Shown: piece after piece, positions 8,322-16,583 of the stretch
How the letters are laid out: every line of letters starts with the position of its first letter
Numbering within the stretch: the stretch's first letter is position 1
From: Metabacillus halosaccharovorans
GTDB lineage: Bacteria > Bacillota > Bacilli > Bacillales > Bacillaceae
DNA: 64,000 bases
Direction of reading: 5' to 3'
NCBI RefSeq assembly: GCF_002019635.1
Contig: NZ_KV917371.1
Coordinates: forward strand, 1,403,501-1,467,500
The notes under the pieces: generated by a model
Told to the model about the DNA's origin: nothing
Seen by the model: the letters and a program-made list of their open reading frames with translations, nothing else
Databases searched by the model: none
Program-made: the position numbers and the translations under genes

Positions 8322-9827
8322 TCATCCTTGGTCATCCAATAACAATTCCTGAACGGCAATTTTGGCGGATAGCAACACAATCGGTACACCTGCTCCTGGA
8401 TGGGTACTGCTCCCCGCAAAATATAAATGTTCACAATGGGTCGATTTACTTTGTGGTCGCATATGATTACTTTGTGATAAAGTTGGCTGTAATCCAAAAC
8501 AGGCACCATTGTAAGCATGAAACTTAGATTCAAAGTCTTTTGGAGTCATATACGTTTCCGTAACAATCTCGTTTTCTATCTGTTCAAAGCCCTTAATTTT
8601 CTTAAGTGACTGCAAAATGTATTGGCGATAATATTGAATCGTTTCATTATTCCATTCATATTTAGCAGTTGATAAATCAGAGACAGGCATCAGAATATAT
8701 AAACCATCTTTTCCTTCCGGTGCGAGCGAAGGATCTTTTTTAGACGCAATATACACATAGAATGATCCATTTTCCAATTGGTTTCCTTCGAAAATATCGG
8801 TCAAGTTTTGTTCCAGATTTTCATTAAAAATGAAATTATGAACATGGTCGATTTCTTCATATTTGCGGTTCATGCCCAAATACATTAAAAAGCAAGAACA
8901 AGAGTATTTCATACTATCAATCTTTTTATCTGTATATTTTCCTTTTGCTTTTACATCTTTAATAAGATGTTTCATAGCAAATGGAAAATCAGCATTACAG
9001 ACAATATAATCAGCGTTGATTGTCTGATTTCCAAGGCGAATGCCAGTTGCTCTTCCATGCTCGATACATATTTCATCTACAGGACTGTTGTAATGAATCT
9101 TCCCCCCCAATTCCAGAAAGAGTTTTTCCATCGCAGTTGCCATTGTATACATTCCTCCTTTGATAAACCAAACACCATAGAGGAATTCAATCATCGGGAT
9201 CATCGTATATAATGAAGGACCGTTATAGGGGGAAATCCCTATGTACAAGGTTTGGAAACTGATCATTTGCTTTAGACGTTCATTCTTTATGTATTTGCCA
9301 ATGAACTGATCTGCACTGTCCAATGTTTTCAACTTCAGTGCTTGCTTAAGGGTGGACGGATTGTAAAAGTCTTTTGGCTGACGAAATGGTCGTTGAATAA
9401 AATGATTTTTTGCTACTAAAAATCGCTTATAAATTTCTTGGAGATATCGGAAGAAGCCTTCTGTATCTTCTTCACTTATGCTTTCGATCGTTTTCGTAAG
9501 TGATGTTAAATCAGAGGAAATATCATATGGATGTTCAGGATCATCGCCAAAATATACACGATACATTGGATCAAGCCTTTGCATTGGGATATAATCATCC
9601 GGATTGCGGCCACAAAGTTCAAAGATTTCTTGATATAGTTCTGGCATCATCACAATACTTGGTCCCAAATCGAATTGATAACCATCCAATTCAATCCTAT
9701 GCATTTTACCGCCTGGCATCGATTCTTTTTCATATAACTCCACATCATATCCTGCATGTTGAAGACGAATTGCACTAGCCAAACCGGCAACGCCTGCCCC
9801 AATCACGACTATTTTCTTTTTCATCAT
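8322..9827 (-). CDS. crtN: 4,4'-diapophytoene desaturase CrtN
   Basis: A 501-residue FAD-dependent phytoene-desaturase family enzyme that introduces the conjugated double bonds turning diapophytoene into yellow diaponeurosporene. Residues 4-30 carry the GAGVAGLASAIRL dinucleotide fold. LGPSIVMMPELYQ, FQTLYIGISPYNGPSLYTMIPMIE and HPGAGVPIVLLSAK closely match S. aureus CrtN, which separates it from the CrtP paralogue two genes downstream. It is the first gene of the operon. GAGGAT precedes two adjacent ATG codons. Expression probably starts at the palindrome-bearing promoter about 100 bases upstream. Confidence 0.93.
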   Translation of the reverse strand: MMKKKIVVIGAGVAGLASAIRLQHAGYDVELYEKESMPGGKMHRIELDGYQFDLGPSIVMMPELYQEIFELCGRNPDDYIPMQRLDPMYRVYFGDDPEHPYDISSDLTSLTKTIESISEEDTEGFFRYLQEIYKRFLVAKNHFIQRPFRQPKDFYNPSTLKQALKLKTLDSADQFIGKYIKNERLKQMISFQTLYIGISPYNGPSLYTMIPMIEFLYGVWFIKGGMYTMATAMEKLFLELGGKIHYNSPVDEICIEHGRATGIRLGNQTINADYIVCNADFPFAMKHLIKDVKAKGKYTDKKIDSMKYSCSCFLMYLGMNRKYEEIDHVHNFIFNENLEQNLTDIFEGNQLENGSFYVYIASKKDPSLAPEGKDGLYILMPVSDLSTAKYEWNNETIQYYRQYILQSLKKIKGFEQIENEIVTETYMTPKDFESKFHAYNGACFGLQPTLSQSNHMRPQSKSTHCEHLYFAGSSTHPGAGVPIVLLSAKIAVQELLLDDQG

Positions 9828-9927
9828 TCAATCCTCACATTTCCTATTTTTTCAAGATAATAGGTACCTTTTTAGATACTTTAATGTAAACTATTTTCTC
9901 AAAGGTTATCATTCTTTCTTTTTAAAC

Positions 9928-9958
9928 ATTATATACGGTTGTACAAGTTTTGTACAAC
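9928..9958 (-). promoter_or_regulatory. crt operon promoter overlapped by a TTGTACAA inverted repeat
   Basis: On the minus strand TTGTAC (9957-9952) and TATAAT (9933-9928) are separated by 18 bases, a plausible sigma-A promoter about 100 bases before crtN. A perfect inverted repeat with arms GTTGTACAA (9938-9946) and TTGTACAAC (9950-9958) covers the -35 and spacer. Read as direct repeats, the TTGTACAA cores are 11 bases apart, the spacing reported for CarH/CarA-type operators. A repressor bound here would block RNA polymerase. Confidence 0.65.
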
Positions 9959-10012
9959 TATAAGTGTTTTATTCGACAAAAAAACAATAATAATGGCAAT
10001 ATTAGAGCCTTT

Positions 10013-10057
10013 TTGTATAGTGTCATGATAAAATAGTTATACAAAAAGTTATACAAA
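10013..10057 (+). promoter_or_regulatory. Tandem AGTTATACAAA repeats before the regulator pseudogene
   Basis: AGTTATACAAA occurs at 10035-10045 and again at 10047-10057, shortly upstream of the pseudogene start. The core resembles the TTGTACAA half-sites at the crt promoter. A possible promoter is TTGTAT (10013-10018) with TTATAC (10037-10042). This looks like the autoregulatory site of the neighbouring MerR-type gene. Function is inferred. Confidence 0.45.
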
Positions 10058-10077
10058 ACGGCTAAGGATTGAATAAG

Positions 10078-10894
10078 ATGGATGCAAAAGATAAACAATA
10101 TTATTTAATTAACCAAACAGGTCATTCGCAAATGGGAAACTCGATATCAAGTGATTGAACCAAAGCGCTTAGAAAACCGCTACAAAGTTTATACTTTTGA
10201 AGATTTATTTACATTGAAGGCACTTAAAGCTTATAGGGCTGAGGGGACATCGATGAAAAAGCGGTCCAATTGTTAGCAAGCCAAAATTCAATTAGGGACT
10301 CATTTCATCAACCAAATCCAGTTGAAATAAGTCCTTTTGTAGTAGAATTAATTGATAGCAGTCTGTATAAGACGAAGAGTCGCTTATTTTATTATTAACA
10401 AAAGCACATCATAAGCATGGATTAGACTTGTTTTTACAAAATACAAGAGATTGGGATGAAAGTCAGGAAACGGTTGCTAGTTTGGTAGTTAGAGATTTTT
10501 TAGCACAAATCAGCCGAAATTTTCAGAATGTACTCATGCTCCATGTGTCCTAGGCTTTTGTCTTCCCTATGAGCTGCACAAAATTCCCCTTCCGATTATG
10601 TTATTAAGATTGAAGATGAAGGGTTGGCAAACAACGCTGGTTGGAGCATCGCCCAAGTATTCATCCATTGAGACATTGGGGAAACGAATACAGCCACAAA
10701 AGGTGCTACTTTCTGCATCGACCACCATTCCCTTTCAAAAGGATGATAATCTCCTTATCAATTTAGATAATATGGCGATGTAATATAAAGATATTGATTT
10801 TTATATTGGTGGAAGAGGGGGATGGGAATATACAAGGCTTCTAAAACCTGAGCATCTTAAAATTACAACTAGTCTCGAAGATATTCTAGGTTAA
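10078..10894 (+). pseudogene. Decayed MerR-family B12-binding regulator (LitR/CarH-like)
   Basis: No single frame spans this region, but pieces in different frames join into one protein. They run in order: MDAKDKQYYLINQTGHS; KWETRYQVIEPKRLENRYKVYTFEDLFTL (MerR helix-turn-helix and wing); AVQLLASQNSIRDSF; VLGFCLPYELHKIPLPIMLLRLKMKGWQTTLVGASPKYSS; VLLSASTTIPF; and DFYIGGRGGWEYTRLLKPEHLKITTSLEDILG, which ends at TAA. The later pieces resemble a cobalamin-binding domain. At least three frame changes are needed (near 10125, 10255 and 10540), and a stop breaks the frame after the 10783 ORF. LitR of B. megaterium and CarH elsewhere are light-sensing B12-dependent repressors of carotenoid genes, and this copy is divergent from crtN. 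The LitR identity is an inference from architecture and position. Confidence 0.8.
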
Positions 10895-11107
10895 ATTAAT
10901 TTTGCACGGGGCAGTTTTTTTGTGTTGACTTCATTTATATTTTAGATAACTAATGATAGATTACTTATTTTCTACTTCATTTATATTAAAAAAATTAGGC
11001 ATAACTATTAATTTTTGTTTTTACTACCTCTCTTTTATGGAATCTAGCTATTATGTCCAAACTCACTTATTCCTTTTCCATATACTAATAAAAAGGGAGG
11101 TGAGAGA

Positions 11108-11779
11108 GTGAGTAAAAATAAGAATAGTTCTTCGCGTAAGGATGAAGAGAACGTGAGTATTAATGAGCATAGTTCGTTATGTAAAGATATAGCAAAAATA
11201 GAATCAGCACACCAAGAGTGTATTGACCGTGCTTATCGTATTCCCATATTTTTAAGTACCACAACACATTTAAATGACAACCAACAACGGTTTCTAAACC
11301 GGCTAATTTTAGAGATTGAGAATGCATTGCTTTTTCCACGTACATTACCATTAAGCGAAAGTTATCCCGAATCCATTTTAACTGATATTCGTCGGTTAGT
11401 TTCATCAAGCTATGGTATGTTGGCAGTTAACCTTCGTCGTTTTGAAATTCAAACTGTTGATGTCAATGCCGGTCCCCTTCCACCATCCACTCCATTCTGG
11501 ACAGGATCTGTTTATTCACAAGTAGAACCTTCTATGGCTTTTCAATTTGGTCTCCCCTTATTATTAGTAAGGGAAGAAGATACTGATGCAAATAATGGAA
11601 TTTGGGCAGGAGGAATTGCCCCACTCAACCTATTTATAGTTTGGCATTCTGAAACTCAAACTGTAGATCAATTCTTTAACACTCCTGAATGGAGATCAGC
11701 CTTTGCAAATTGGAGTGCACAAGTAAGAAATGCTTTTTATATACAGACAGAGCCTCAGTTCAAGTACAGATGTGAATGA
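11108..11779 (+). CDS. Unrecognised protein, possible TIR/nucleoside-deoxyribosyltransferase-like fold
   Basis: A 223-residue soluble protein with GTG start and AAAGGGAGG six bases upstream. After a polar N-terminus (1-40) comes a Rossmann-like opening strand PIFLSTTTHLNDNQQRFL (46-63), then FPRTLPLSESYP, a helix-strand DIRRLVSSSYGMLAVNLRR (93-111), and WTGSVYSQVEPSMAFQFGLPLLLVRE (131-156). A strand followed by 'ssYGMLav' and a conserved Glu before 'MAFqfGLPlll' (E140) is how TIR and nucleoside 2-deoxyribosyltransferase folds are laid out. I do not recognise the family with certainty. It stands alone between the regulator remnant and a radical SAM gene. An NAD- or nucleoside-processing role is speculation. 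Confidence 0.75.
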   Translation: MSKNKNSSSRKDEENVSINEHSSLCKDIAKIESAHQECIDRAYRIPIFLSTTTHLNDNQQRFLNRLILEIENALLFPRTLPLSESYPESILTDIRRLVSSSYGMLAVNLRRFEIQTVDVNAGPLPPSTPFWTGSVYSQVEPSMAFQFGLPLLLVREEDTDANNGIWAGGIAPLNLFIVWHSETQTVDQFFNTPEWRSAFANWSAQVRNAFYIQTEPQFKYRCE

Positions 11780-11796
11780 TAACCTGATACTCTAGC

Positions 11797-11851
11797 AAAA
11801 AGTCGAAAATAGACAAGGTTTTGCTCACCTTTCTAAATTTCCGACTTTTTT
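11797..11851 (+). terminator. Long stem-loop terminator after the 11.1-kb gene
   Basis: AAAAAGTCG...AAGGT pairs, with some bulges, with ACCTTTCTAAATTTCCGACTTTTTT, leaving a T run on the plus strand. The A run on the left arm means it could work in both directions. The stretch after it, up to 12043, shows no gene. Confidence 0.65.
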
Positions 11852-12043
11852 CACATGAAAACAAAATAATTTACTTCATAGTTTTGGGTACTTCTATCAA
11901 CTGACGAATTACTTTCATTAATTGAGTTGTTCTTGAGAAATTCACTTACATTACATTTGTTGTTAATTATGGTATGGTTCTCCACGTTATATCTAAATGA
12001 GGAAATGAATTGGAATGACTCTATCAAACATACTAAACTCTAC

Positions 12044-12925
12044 CTATTTTCCAAACCTTTTGCGATAACCGCATTTTCTACATAGTTCCTCCACTGCCAC
12101 TCTTTGTGAAAAACCATCTACAAGGTTTTTTGCTCTATCCATCTCGATAATATCAGAAAATGAATGATCATTAATATTTCCAAGATTGATAACACCTTCA
12201 CCATCTAGACAACAAGGAATAACAGTTCCATTTGCTAAAATACCTGCTTGATTTCGCAGGCCATAGCAGAAGCCCTTGCCATCATCTTCTTCTTCATGTA
12301 ACGCAGGCCACTGAAACTCGTAATCTTGATTGATAAAGATACGATCCGCAATCTTCACACCGCTTCCAGGAACGACCTTCTCTTCAATTTTGTAATCTAA
12401 CTCAAATTCGTTCTCAATCATTTCTAGTAAATCTCTATTTCGTTTTCTTTCAATGTTCGTCACATTATCTTGTGTAAGATTCCATAATCTTAGCGAAATA
12501 ATCATGTCTGATTGGCTCGTTGCTTCTTTAATAAAAGAAAGAATACTTCTCACATACCCTTCCTTATCTTTAGAACCAATATGACCATCAAAGCTATGGA
12601 GTGAGAAGTTCATTTGTCTAAGCGCAGGCTTATTTAATAATTTTTCTCTTTTTTTATTAATTAATGTTCCATTTGTTGTGATATTAACTTTAAATCCCTT
12701 TTCATGACTTAAGTCTAACAATTGGTCTATTTTAGGGTGGAGCAGCGGCTCACCTTTCACATGTAAATAAATGTAGTCTGTGTGTGGTTTTATTTGGTCT
12801 AATCTCTTAGAAAAATCCTCCACAGAAATGAATTGCTTCTGTCGTTCCGTTGGCGGACAAAAGCTGCATGCAAGATTACATACACTTGTAATCTCTAAGT
12901 AAAACTTCTTAAATTTTTTCACCAT
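12044..12925 (-). CDS. Radical SAM enzyme with SPASM-like C-terminus
   Basis: About 293 residues. The N-terminal CNLACSFC is the CxxxCxxC motif that binds the SAM-cleaving [4Fe-4S] cluster, followed by a radical SAM barrel (YLHVKGEPLLHPK, VNITTNGTLI, NFSLHSF). The C-terminus has more cysteines in SPASM/twitch style: GFCYGLRNQ, ANGTVIPCCLDGEG and CRKCGYRKRF. ATG at 12925 (GTGAGG upstream) is preferred over the TTG one codon earlier. SPASM proteins often modify peptides, but I see no precursor-peptide gene in the flanking gaps. It is monocistronic and its substrate is unknown. A role as maturase or in cofactor or sugar modification cannot be told apart. Confidence 0.88.
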   Translation of the reverse strand: MVKKFKKFYLEITSVCNLACSFCPPTERQKQFISVEDFSKRLDQIKPHTDYIYLHVKGEPLLHPKIDQLLDLSHEKGFKVNITTNGTLINKKREKLLNKPALRQMNFSLHSFDGHIGSKDKEGYVRSILSFIKEATSQSDMIISLRLWNLTQDNVTNIERKRNRDLLEMIENEFELDYKIEEKVVPGSGVKIADRIFINQDYEFQWPALHEEEDDGKGFCYGLRNQAGILANGTVIPCCLDGEGVINLGNINDHSFSDIIEMDRAKNLVDGFSQRVAVEELCRKCGYRKRFGK

Positions 12926-13108
12926 CAATTCCTCACTTCTTTGACTACTTAAAACAATCTAAACTATTATTCTACCACTATTACAGCATATTTTTTTATA
13001 AATGCATACATGCTTATTAAAAGAAACTGTCATTACCTATATACCTTCATTTGTAGAGAAAAAGATGATTAAAAGGATTTATAAGGACTAAAAAAGTACA
13101 AGCACAAT

Positions 13109-13154
13109 AAAATACGAGGTCCTACCTAAATATATAGACAGGACCTCGTATTTT
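13109..13154 (-). terminator. Terminator of the amino-acid ABC transporter operon
   Basis: AAAATACGAGGTCCT (13109-13123) and AGGACCTCGTATTTT (13140-13154) form a perfect stem with T runs in both directions. It directly follows the stop codon of the ATPase gene and also separates it from the radical SAM gene. Confidence 0.88.
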
Positions 13155-13897
13155 TATTTCAACATTGTCGTCTTTAAAAACTCCTGAGTTCTCTCCTCTT
13201 TCGGATGGTTGAAAAATTGCTCAGGGTTGCCGCGCTCAATAATTTTCCCATCGTGCATGTACACAATCCAATCCGCTACTTCTCTAGCAAATCCCATTTC
13301 ATGGGTGACAACAACCATCGTCATTCCTTCTTCAGCTAATTCTTTCATGGTTTTTAAAACCTCTCCCACAAGCTCGGGGTCGAGTGCAGAAGTAGGCTCA
13401 TCAAAAAGCATAATGTCTGGTTCCATCGCAAGCGCCCTCGCAATTGCCACCCGTTGCTTTTGCCCGCCTGATAGTTTACTAGGATAGACATCTGACTTAT
13501 CCTCCAAACCTACTTTATTCAGTAATTGTTTTGCTTTGAGGATTGCCTTCTTCTTTTCAACGCCTTTTACTGTTATAGGAGCCTCGATAATATTTTCCAA
13601 AACAGTTTTGTGTGGGAATAAGTTGAAATGTTGAAATACCATGCCTATCTTTTCCCTAATCTTATTGAGGTTATCAGTACCTGGGTCTACCTCATTTCCT
13701 TCAATTATTATATTGCCGTTATCCTTTTTTTCTAAAAAGTTCAAACAGCGAAGGAGGGTACTTTTCCCTGAGCCGCTCGCTCCTACTAAACAAACGACAT
13801 CACTTTCGAAAACTGTCATATTGATATTTTTTAATACATGTAGATCTCCAAATGATTTATTCAATTGATTTATCTTGATCATTTCCTTTGTGCTCAA
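13154..13897 (-). CDS. Polar amino-acid ABC transporter ATP-binding protein
   Basis: A 247-residue GlnQ/HisP-type ATPase. Walker [10 protein letters not shown] (about 38-46), Q-loop [14 protein letters not shown], signature [16 protein letters not shown], Walker [14 protein letters not shown] and the H-loop VVTHEMGF are all present. The TTG start has GGAGGCGAGG upstream. It is the last gene of a three-gene operon (binding protein, permease, ATPase). It should energise uptake of a polar amino acid or cystine-like substrate; the substrate cannot be read from the ATPase. Confidence 0.95.
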   Translation of the reverse strand: MSTKEMIKINQLNKSFGDLHVLKNINMTVFESDVVCLVGASGSGKSTLLRCLNFLEKKDNGNIIIEGNEVDPGTDNLNKIREKIGMVFQHFNLFPHKTVLENIIEAPITVKGVEKKKAILKAKQLLNKVGLEDKSDVYPSKLSGGQKQRVAIARALAMEPDIMLFDEPTSALDPELVGEVLKTMKELAEEGMTMVVVTHEMGFAREVADWIVYMHDGKIIERGNPEQFFNHPKEERTQEFLKTTMLK

Positions 13898-13909
13898 TGT
13901 CCTCGCCTC

Positions 13910-14599
13910 CTATCTATCGCTTACTGCTAATTTCAGTTCAAATCTTTTTACTAGGAATGTCATTAGCGCTACTAGTAATAAATAGTATATTGCTACAATG
14001 AGTAAATAGGTCATTTCGTCAAAATTATTGGACCCTAGTGTTGTTGCCACATTGAACAGCTCATTCATCGAGATAAATGCGGCTAATGAAGAATCTTTTA
14101 AGCCTATGATAAATTGGTTGCCTAAAGGCGGCAGCGCCCGACGGAATGCCTGCGGAAGAATAATCCTCCTTAATGTCAGTGCTTTTGTCATCCCCAAAGA
14201 GCGTCCTGCCTCCATCTGACCTTTGTCGACTGCCTGAATCGCTCCTCGAAGGATTTCAGAAATATAGGCCCCATTATGTAACGCCAGTGCAAATGAAGCA
14301 GCCCAGAAGTCAGGAAGCAGGAAAATCCCACTAATTCCGAAGTAGAGGATAAATATTTGAACAATCAGTGGTGTTCCGCGGACCAAATAGACATATGTAT
14401 CTGAAATAAGTTCTAGTATTTTTATTTTAGAGATTTTTAATAAAGCAAAGAAAAGTCCGATAACAATTCCGAGTAAGATCGAAACAACTGTCAGCTCTAA
14501 TGTTAAAAGCATAGCTTTTAAGAATACACCTTTTGTTTCTGTTAGTACGTCGAAAAAATGTGAAAAACTTGGCAATGTACCTACTTCCTTTCTTTCCAT
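13910..14599 (-). CDS. Polar amino-acid ABC transporter permease
   Basis: A HisM/GlnP-family permease with about five membrane helices. The EAA coupling loop MEAGRSLGMTKALTLRRIILPQAFRRALPPLGNQFI contacts the ATPase. The frame opens with ATG at 14599, but a TTG at 14575 has a better ribosome site (AAGGAAG), so the protein may start MPSFSHFF and have 221 residues. It lies 9 bases after the binding-protein stop and 12 bases before the ATPase, in one operon. Confidence 0.94.
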   Translation of the reverse strand: MERKEVGTLPSFSHFFDVLTETKGVFLKAMLLTLELTVVSILLGIVIGLFFALLKISKIKILELISDTYVYLVRGTPLIVQIFILYFGISGIFLLPDFWAASFALALHNGAYISEILRGAIQAVDKGQMEAGRSLGMTKALTLRRIILPQAFRRALPPLGNQFIIGLKDSSLAAFISMNELFNVATTLGSNNFDEMTYLLIVAIYYLLLVALMTFLVKRFELKLAVSDR

Positions 14600-14608
14600 G
14601 GTGTTGAT

Positions 14609-15391
14609 TTATTCCGGTTTATTGGTAATGTCCTCACCAAAATATTTGATACTAATCCGAGTAAGTGTTCCATTTTCCCGGAGTTTTTCCAGTGATTCGT
14701 TTATTCGCTTCAATAGTTTTGGATTATCCTTAGGCAGCACAATCGCTTGTTCACTACGATTAATTATCTGCTGTCCTTTAATCTTAAACCCTTCCTTTGC
14801 AGCACTTTTTCCGGTGACAAAATCTGTAATTACCGCATCATGTCGTCCGCTGCTTAACGCTTTTAAAGCTGTAATATCGCTGTCATATGTTTTTATTTTG
14901 TCTGTATACTCGGAAGCTGTATCGGCATAAGTCGAACCTTTTGCTACAGCTACTTCTTTTCCTGCTAAATCTTTGGCAGTCTTAATTTGACTGTCAGGTC
15001 TGGTGAAAATTTGCGGTCCAGAATAATAGTAGGGGGTAGAAAAGGAGACATGTTTGCTCCGCTGCGGATTAATCGTATGGCTGGCAACAGCTGCATCCGC
15101 ACGGCCTGTTTTTACTCCTTCTACTATCCCTTTGAATTTGATTCGCTTCTGAACCGGCTCAAGACCCATTTCTTTTGCAATGGCTTCGCCAACCTCAATA
15201 TCAAAGCCTGACATGGTGAGATCATCATTTATATAACTAAATGGCTTAAACTCACCAGAAGCAGCAAAAACAAATTGATTTTTATGTATTAGTTTAGATC
15301 CGTCGGCAAGCTCCTCCTTCTCAGCACAAGCAGATAAAAGGCAGATCATGATAAAACTGAAAACCAATATTAACTTTCTATTCAACCACAT
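14609..15391 (-). CDS. Polar amino-acid ABC transporter substrate-binding lipoprotein
   Basis: A family 3 solute-binding protein. From ATG at 15391 (about 260 residues) a lipoprotein signal LILVFSFIMICLLSAC gives lipidation at the Cys. A longer frame from TTG at 15430 would add 13 polar residues before the signal, which is less likely. Typical elements are FKPFSYINDDLTMSGFDIEVGEAIAKEMGLE, PYYYSGPQIFTR and SDITALKALSSGRHDAVITD. It captures the substrate outside the membrane for the permease and ATPase downstream. Substrate is not determinable; cystine, glutamine or arginine are all possible. Confidence 0.93.
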   Translation of the reverse strand: MWLNRKLILVFSFIMICLLSACAEKEELADGSKLIHKNQFVFAASGEFKPFSYINDDLTMSGFDIEVGEAIAKEMGLEPVQKRIKFKGIVEGVKTGRADAAVASHTINPQRSKHVSFSTPYYYSGPQIFTRPDSQIKTAKDLAGKEVAVAKGSTYADTASEYTDKIKTYDSDITALKALSSGRHDAVITDFVTGKSAAKEGFKIKGQQIINRSEQAIVLPKDNPKLLKRINESLEKLRENGTLTRISIKYFGEDITNKPE

Positions 15392-15489
15392 GTTGGCTAT
15401 CAATCCCTTTCCCTCTCTATATTTCTCCAATACCCCTAGCTAGGTATCTTACTTTGAAAATAAATACCCCATTAATTTCCCGACTAAAC

Positions 15490-15532
15490 AAAAAGAGTGT
15501 CAGGCAACTTTAAAGGGCCTGACACTCTTTTT
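15490..15532. terminator. Strong symmetric hairpin (AAAAAGAGTGTCAGGC)
   Basis: A 16-bp perfect stem (15490-15505 with 15517-15532) around an 11-base loop ends in T runs on both strands. It lies about 100 bases upstream of the ABC operon and can stop transcription from either side. From here to 15727 nothing else is recognisable. Confidence 0.75.
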
Positions 15533-15727
15533 ATAACACATAAAATTTGTTTTAAGGTAGTTTCGTAGTTGGGTACCATCTTCCTTTTTTATTGCTACAG
15601 GTAGAAAGATTGAAAGAAAGCTCGTTTACTTCATGGATATTTTTGAGATAACAAAAAGAATGAAAGCCGTCCATCTCACTTCTTTTTCAATAAGAATAAT
15701 GGTCCTTAAATAAGTAACTAGCGAAAG

Positions 15728-15920
15728 GAAAATAAGCGGAGTTTTACCGGTTATTTTCAGAATGGAGCTCGTTTCGGGGTAAATAAGGGGAGGTTTTCCG
15801 ATTATGCGAAGCAGAATTCCCCATTTTCACATTTTCCGAGTAAATAGGCGGAATCTTTCCGTCTATTTACTCTATTTTTTATTATATTTACGAATTAAGT
15901 GGAATTCTTCCGTCTATTTT
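15728..15920. repeat. Degenerate array of short hairpin repeats
   Basis: Four related units contain (A)AATA-GCGGA ... TCCG-TATTT: 15728-15758, 15779-15806, 15838-15873 and about 15892-15920. The third is a near-perfect hairpin whose arms GAGTAAATAGGCGGAA and TTCCGTCTATTTACTC have one G/T wobble. The last abuts the stop codon of the DUF559-type gene. This looks like an intergenic repeat family; no function is assigned. Confidence 0.6.
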
Positions 15921-16583
15921 TCAGATCGGGCACTTAACCTGATCTCCCAACCGATAAGAGCGGATCCTCTTAATCCCAGATGCGGGAATCAACATTTTTT
16001 TATCGACTAGTTGAGAAAGTACTTTTTTTACCGTCTTATCACTTAGCTTCATATACATCTCGATTTCTTTAGGGGATATGGATTCTCCTTTTCGAATGAC
16101 TAGCCGAAGTACTTCCTTTTCAACAATGGACAAAGATGTTTGATCCAGTTTATCACCCAGCCACTGGCCAATCGCTTGCTGAACAATCTGCTGGCATCGG
16201 CGAGGCTTCTCTTTCACTTGGTCAAAAGAAAAGCGGATCACGGTCCATCCGTCAATCACCAACTGATTTTGGCGTTCCAGGTTGTCAGAAAATTTCCATC
16301 TGCTTATGTTCTTTAGGTGAGGGCCATACCCGTCGACCTCAAGGCAAATCCGGATGCCGGGACGAATATATGCAAAATCCAAATATCTTTTGCCATCCTT
16401 GAAATCATCGACTTCATATTCTGGATGAAGATACTTGAAGTGGTAAAATATTGGCCACCACACTTGCTTCAAAAACAACATTTCAGCCTGATCATGCCCT
16501 TCTTGTAAGCGCCTTAACCGTTCACCGGTTCTTGCCTGTAAGTGAGCATTCAAAAAGGCCTGATATTCTTCTTCAAATCCCAT
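15921..16583 (-). CDS. DUF559-type endonuclease-like protein with winged-helix C-terminus
   Basis: A 220-residue protein. The middle (about 65-130) reads RYLDFAYIRPGIRICLEVDGYGPHL ... DNLERQNQLVIDGWTVIRFSF. This is the D-x(n)-ExD layout of the DUF559/very-short-patch-repair-like PD-(D/E)xK nucleases. The C-terminal 60 residues (SISPKEIEMYMKLSDKTVKKVLSQLVDKKMLIP) look like a winged helix. The ATG at 16583 has AGGAGGAGG six bases upstream, better than the upstream frame start at 16604. It stands alone. Nuclease activity and DNA target are inferences. Confidence 0.75.
   Translation of the reverse strand: MGFEEEYQAFLNAHLQARTGERLRRLQEGHDQAEMLFLKQVWWPIFYHFKYLHPEYEVDDFKDGKRYLDFAYIRPGIRICLEVDGYGPHLKNISRWKFSDNLERQNQLVIDGWTVIRFSFDQVKEKPRRCQQIVQQAIGQWLGDKLDQTSLSIVEKEVLRLVIRKGESISPKEIEMYMKLSDKTVKKVLSQLVDKKMLIPASGIKRIRSYRLGDQVKCPI

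Noticed and set aside
10598..10783. Small 61-codon gene
   Set aside because: Its sequence is an internal piece of the MerR/B12-binding pseudogene and has no start signal.
12926..13108. Precursor peptide for the radical SAM enzyme
   Set aside because: I looked on both strands of this gap and of 11852-12043 and found no short frame with a convincing ribosome site.
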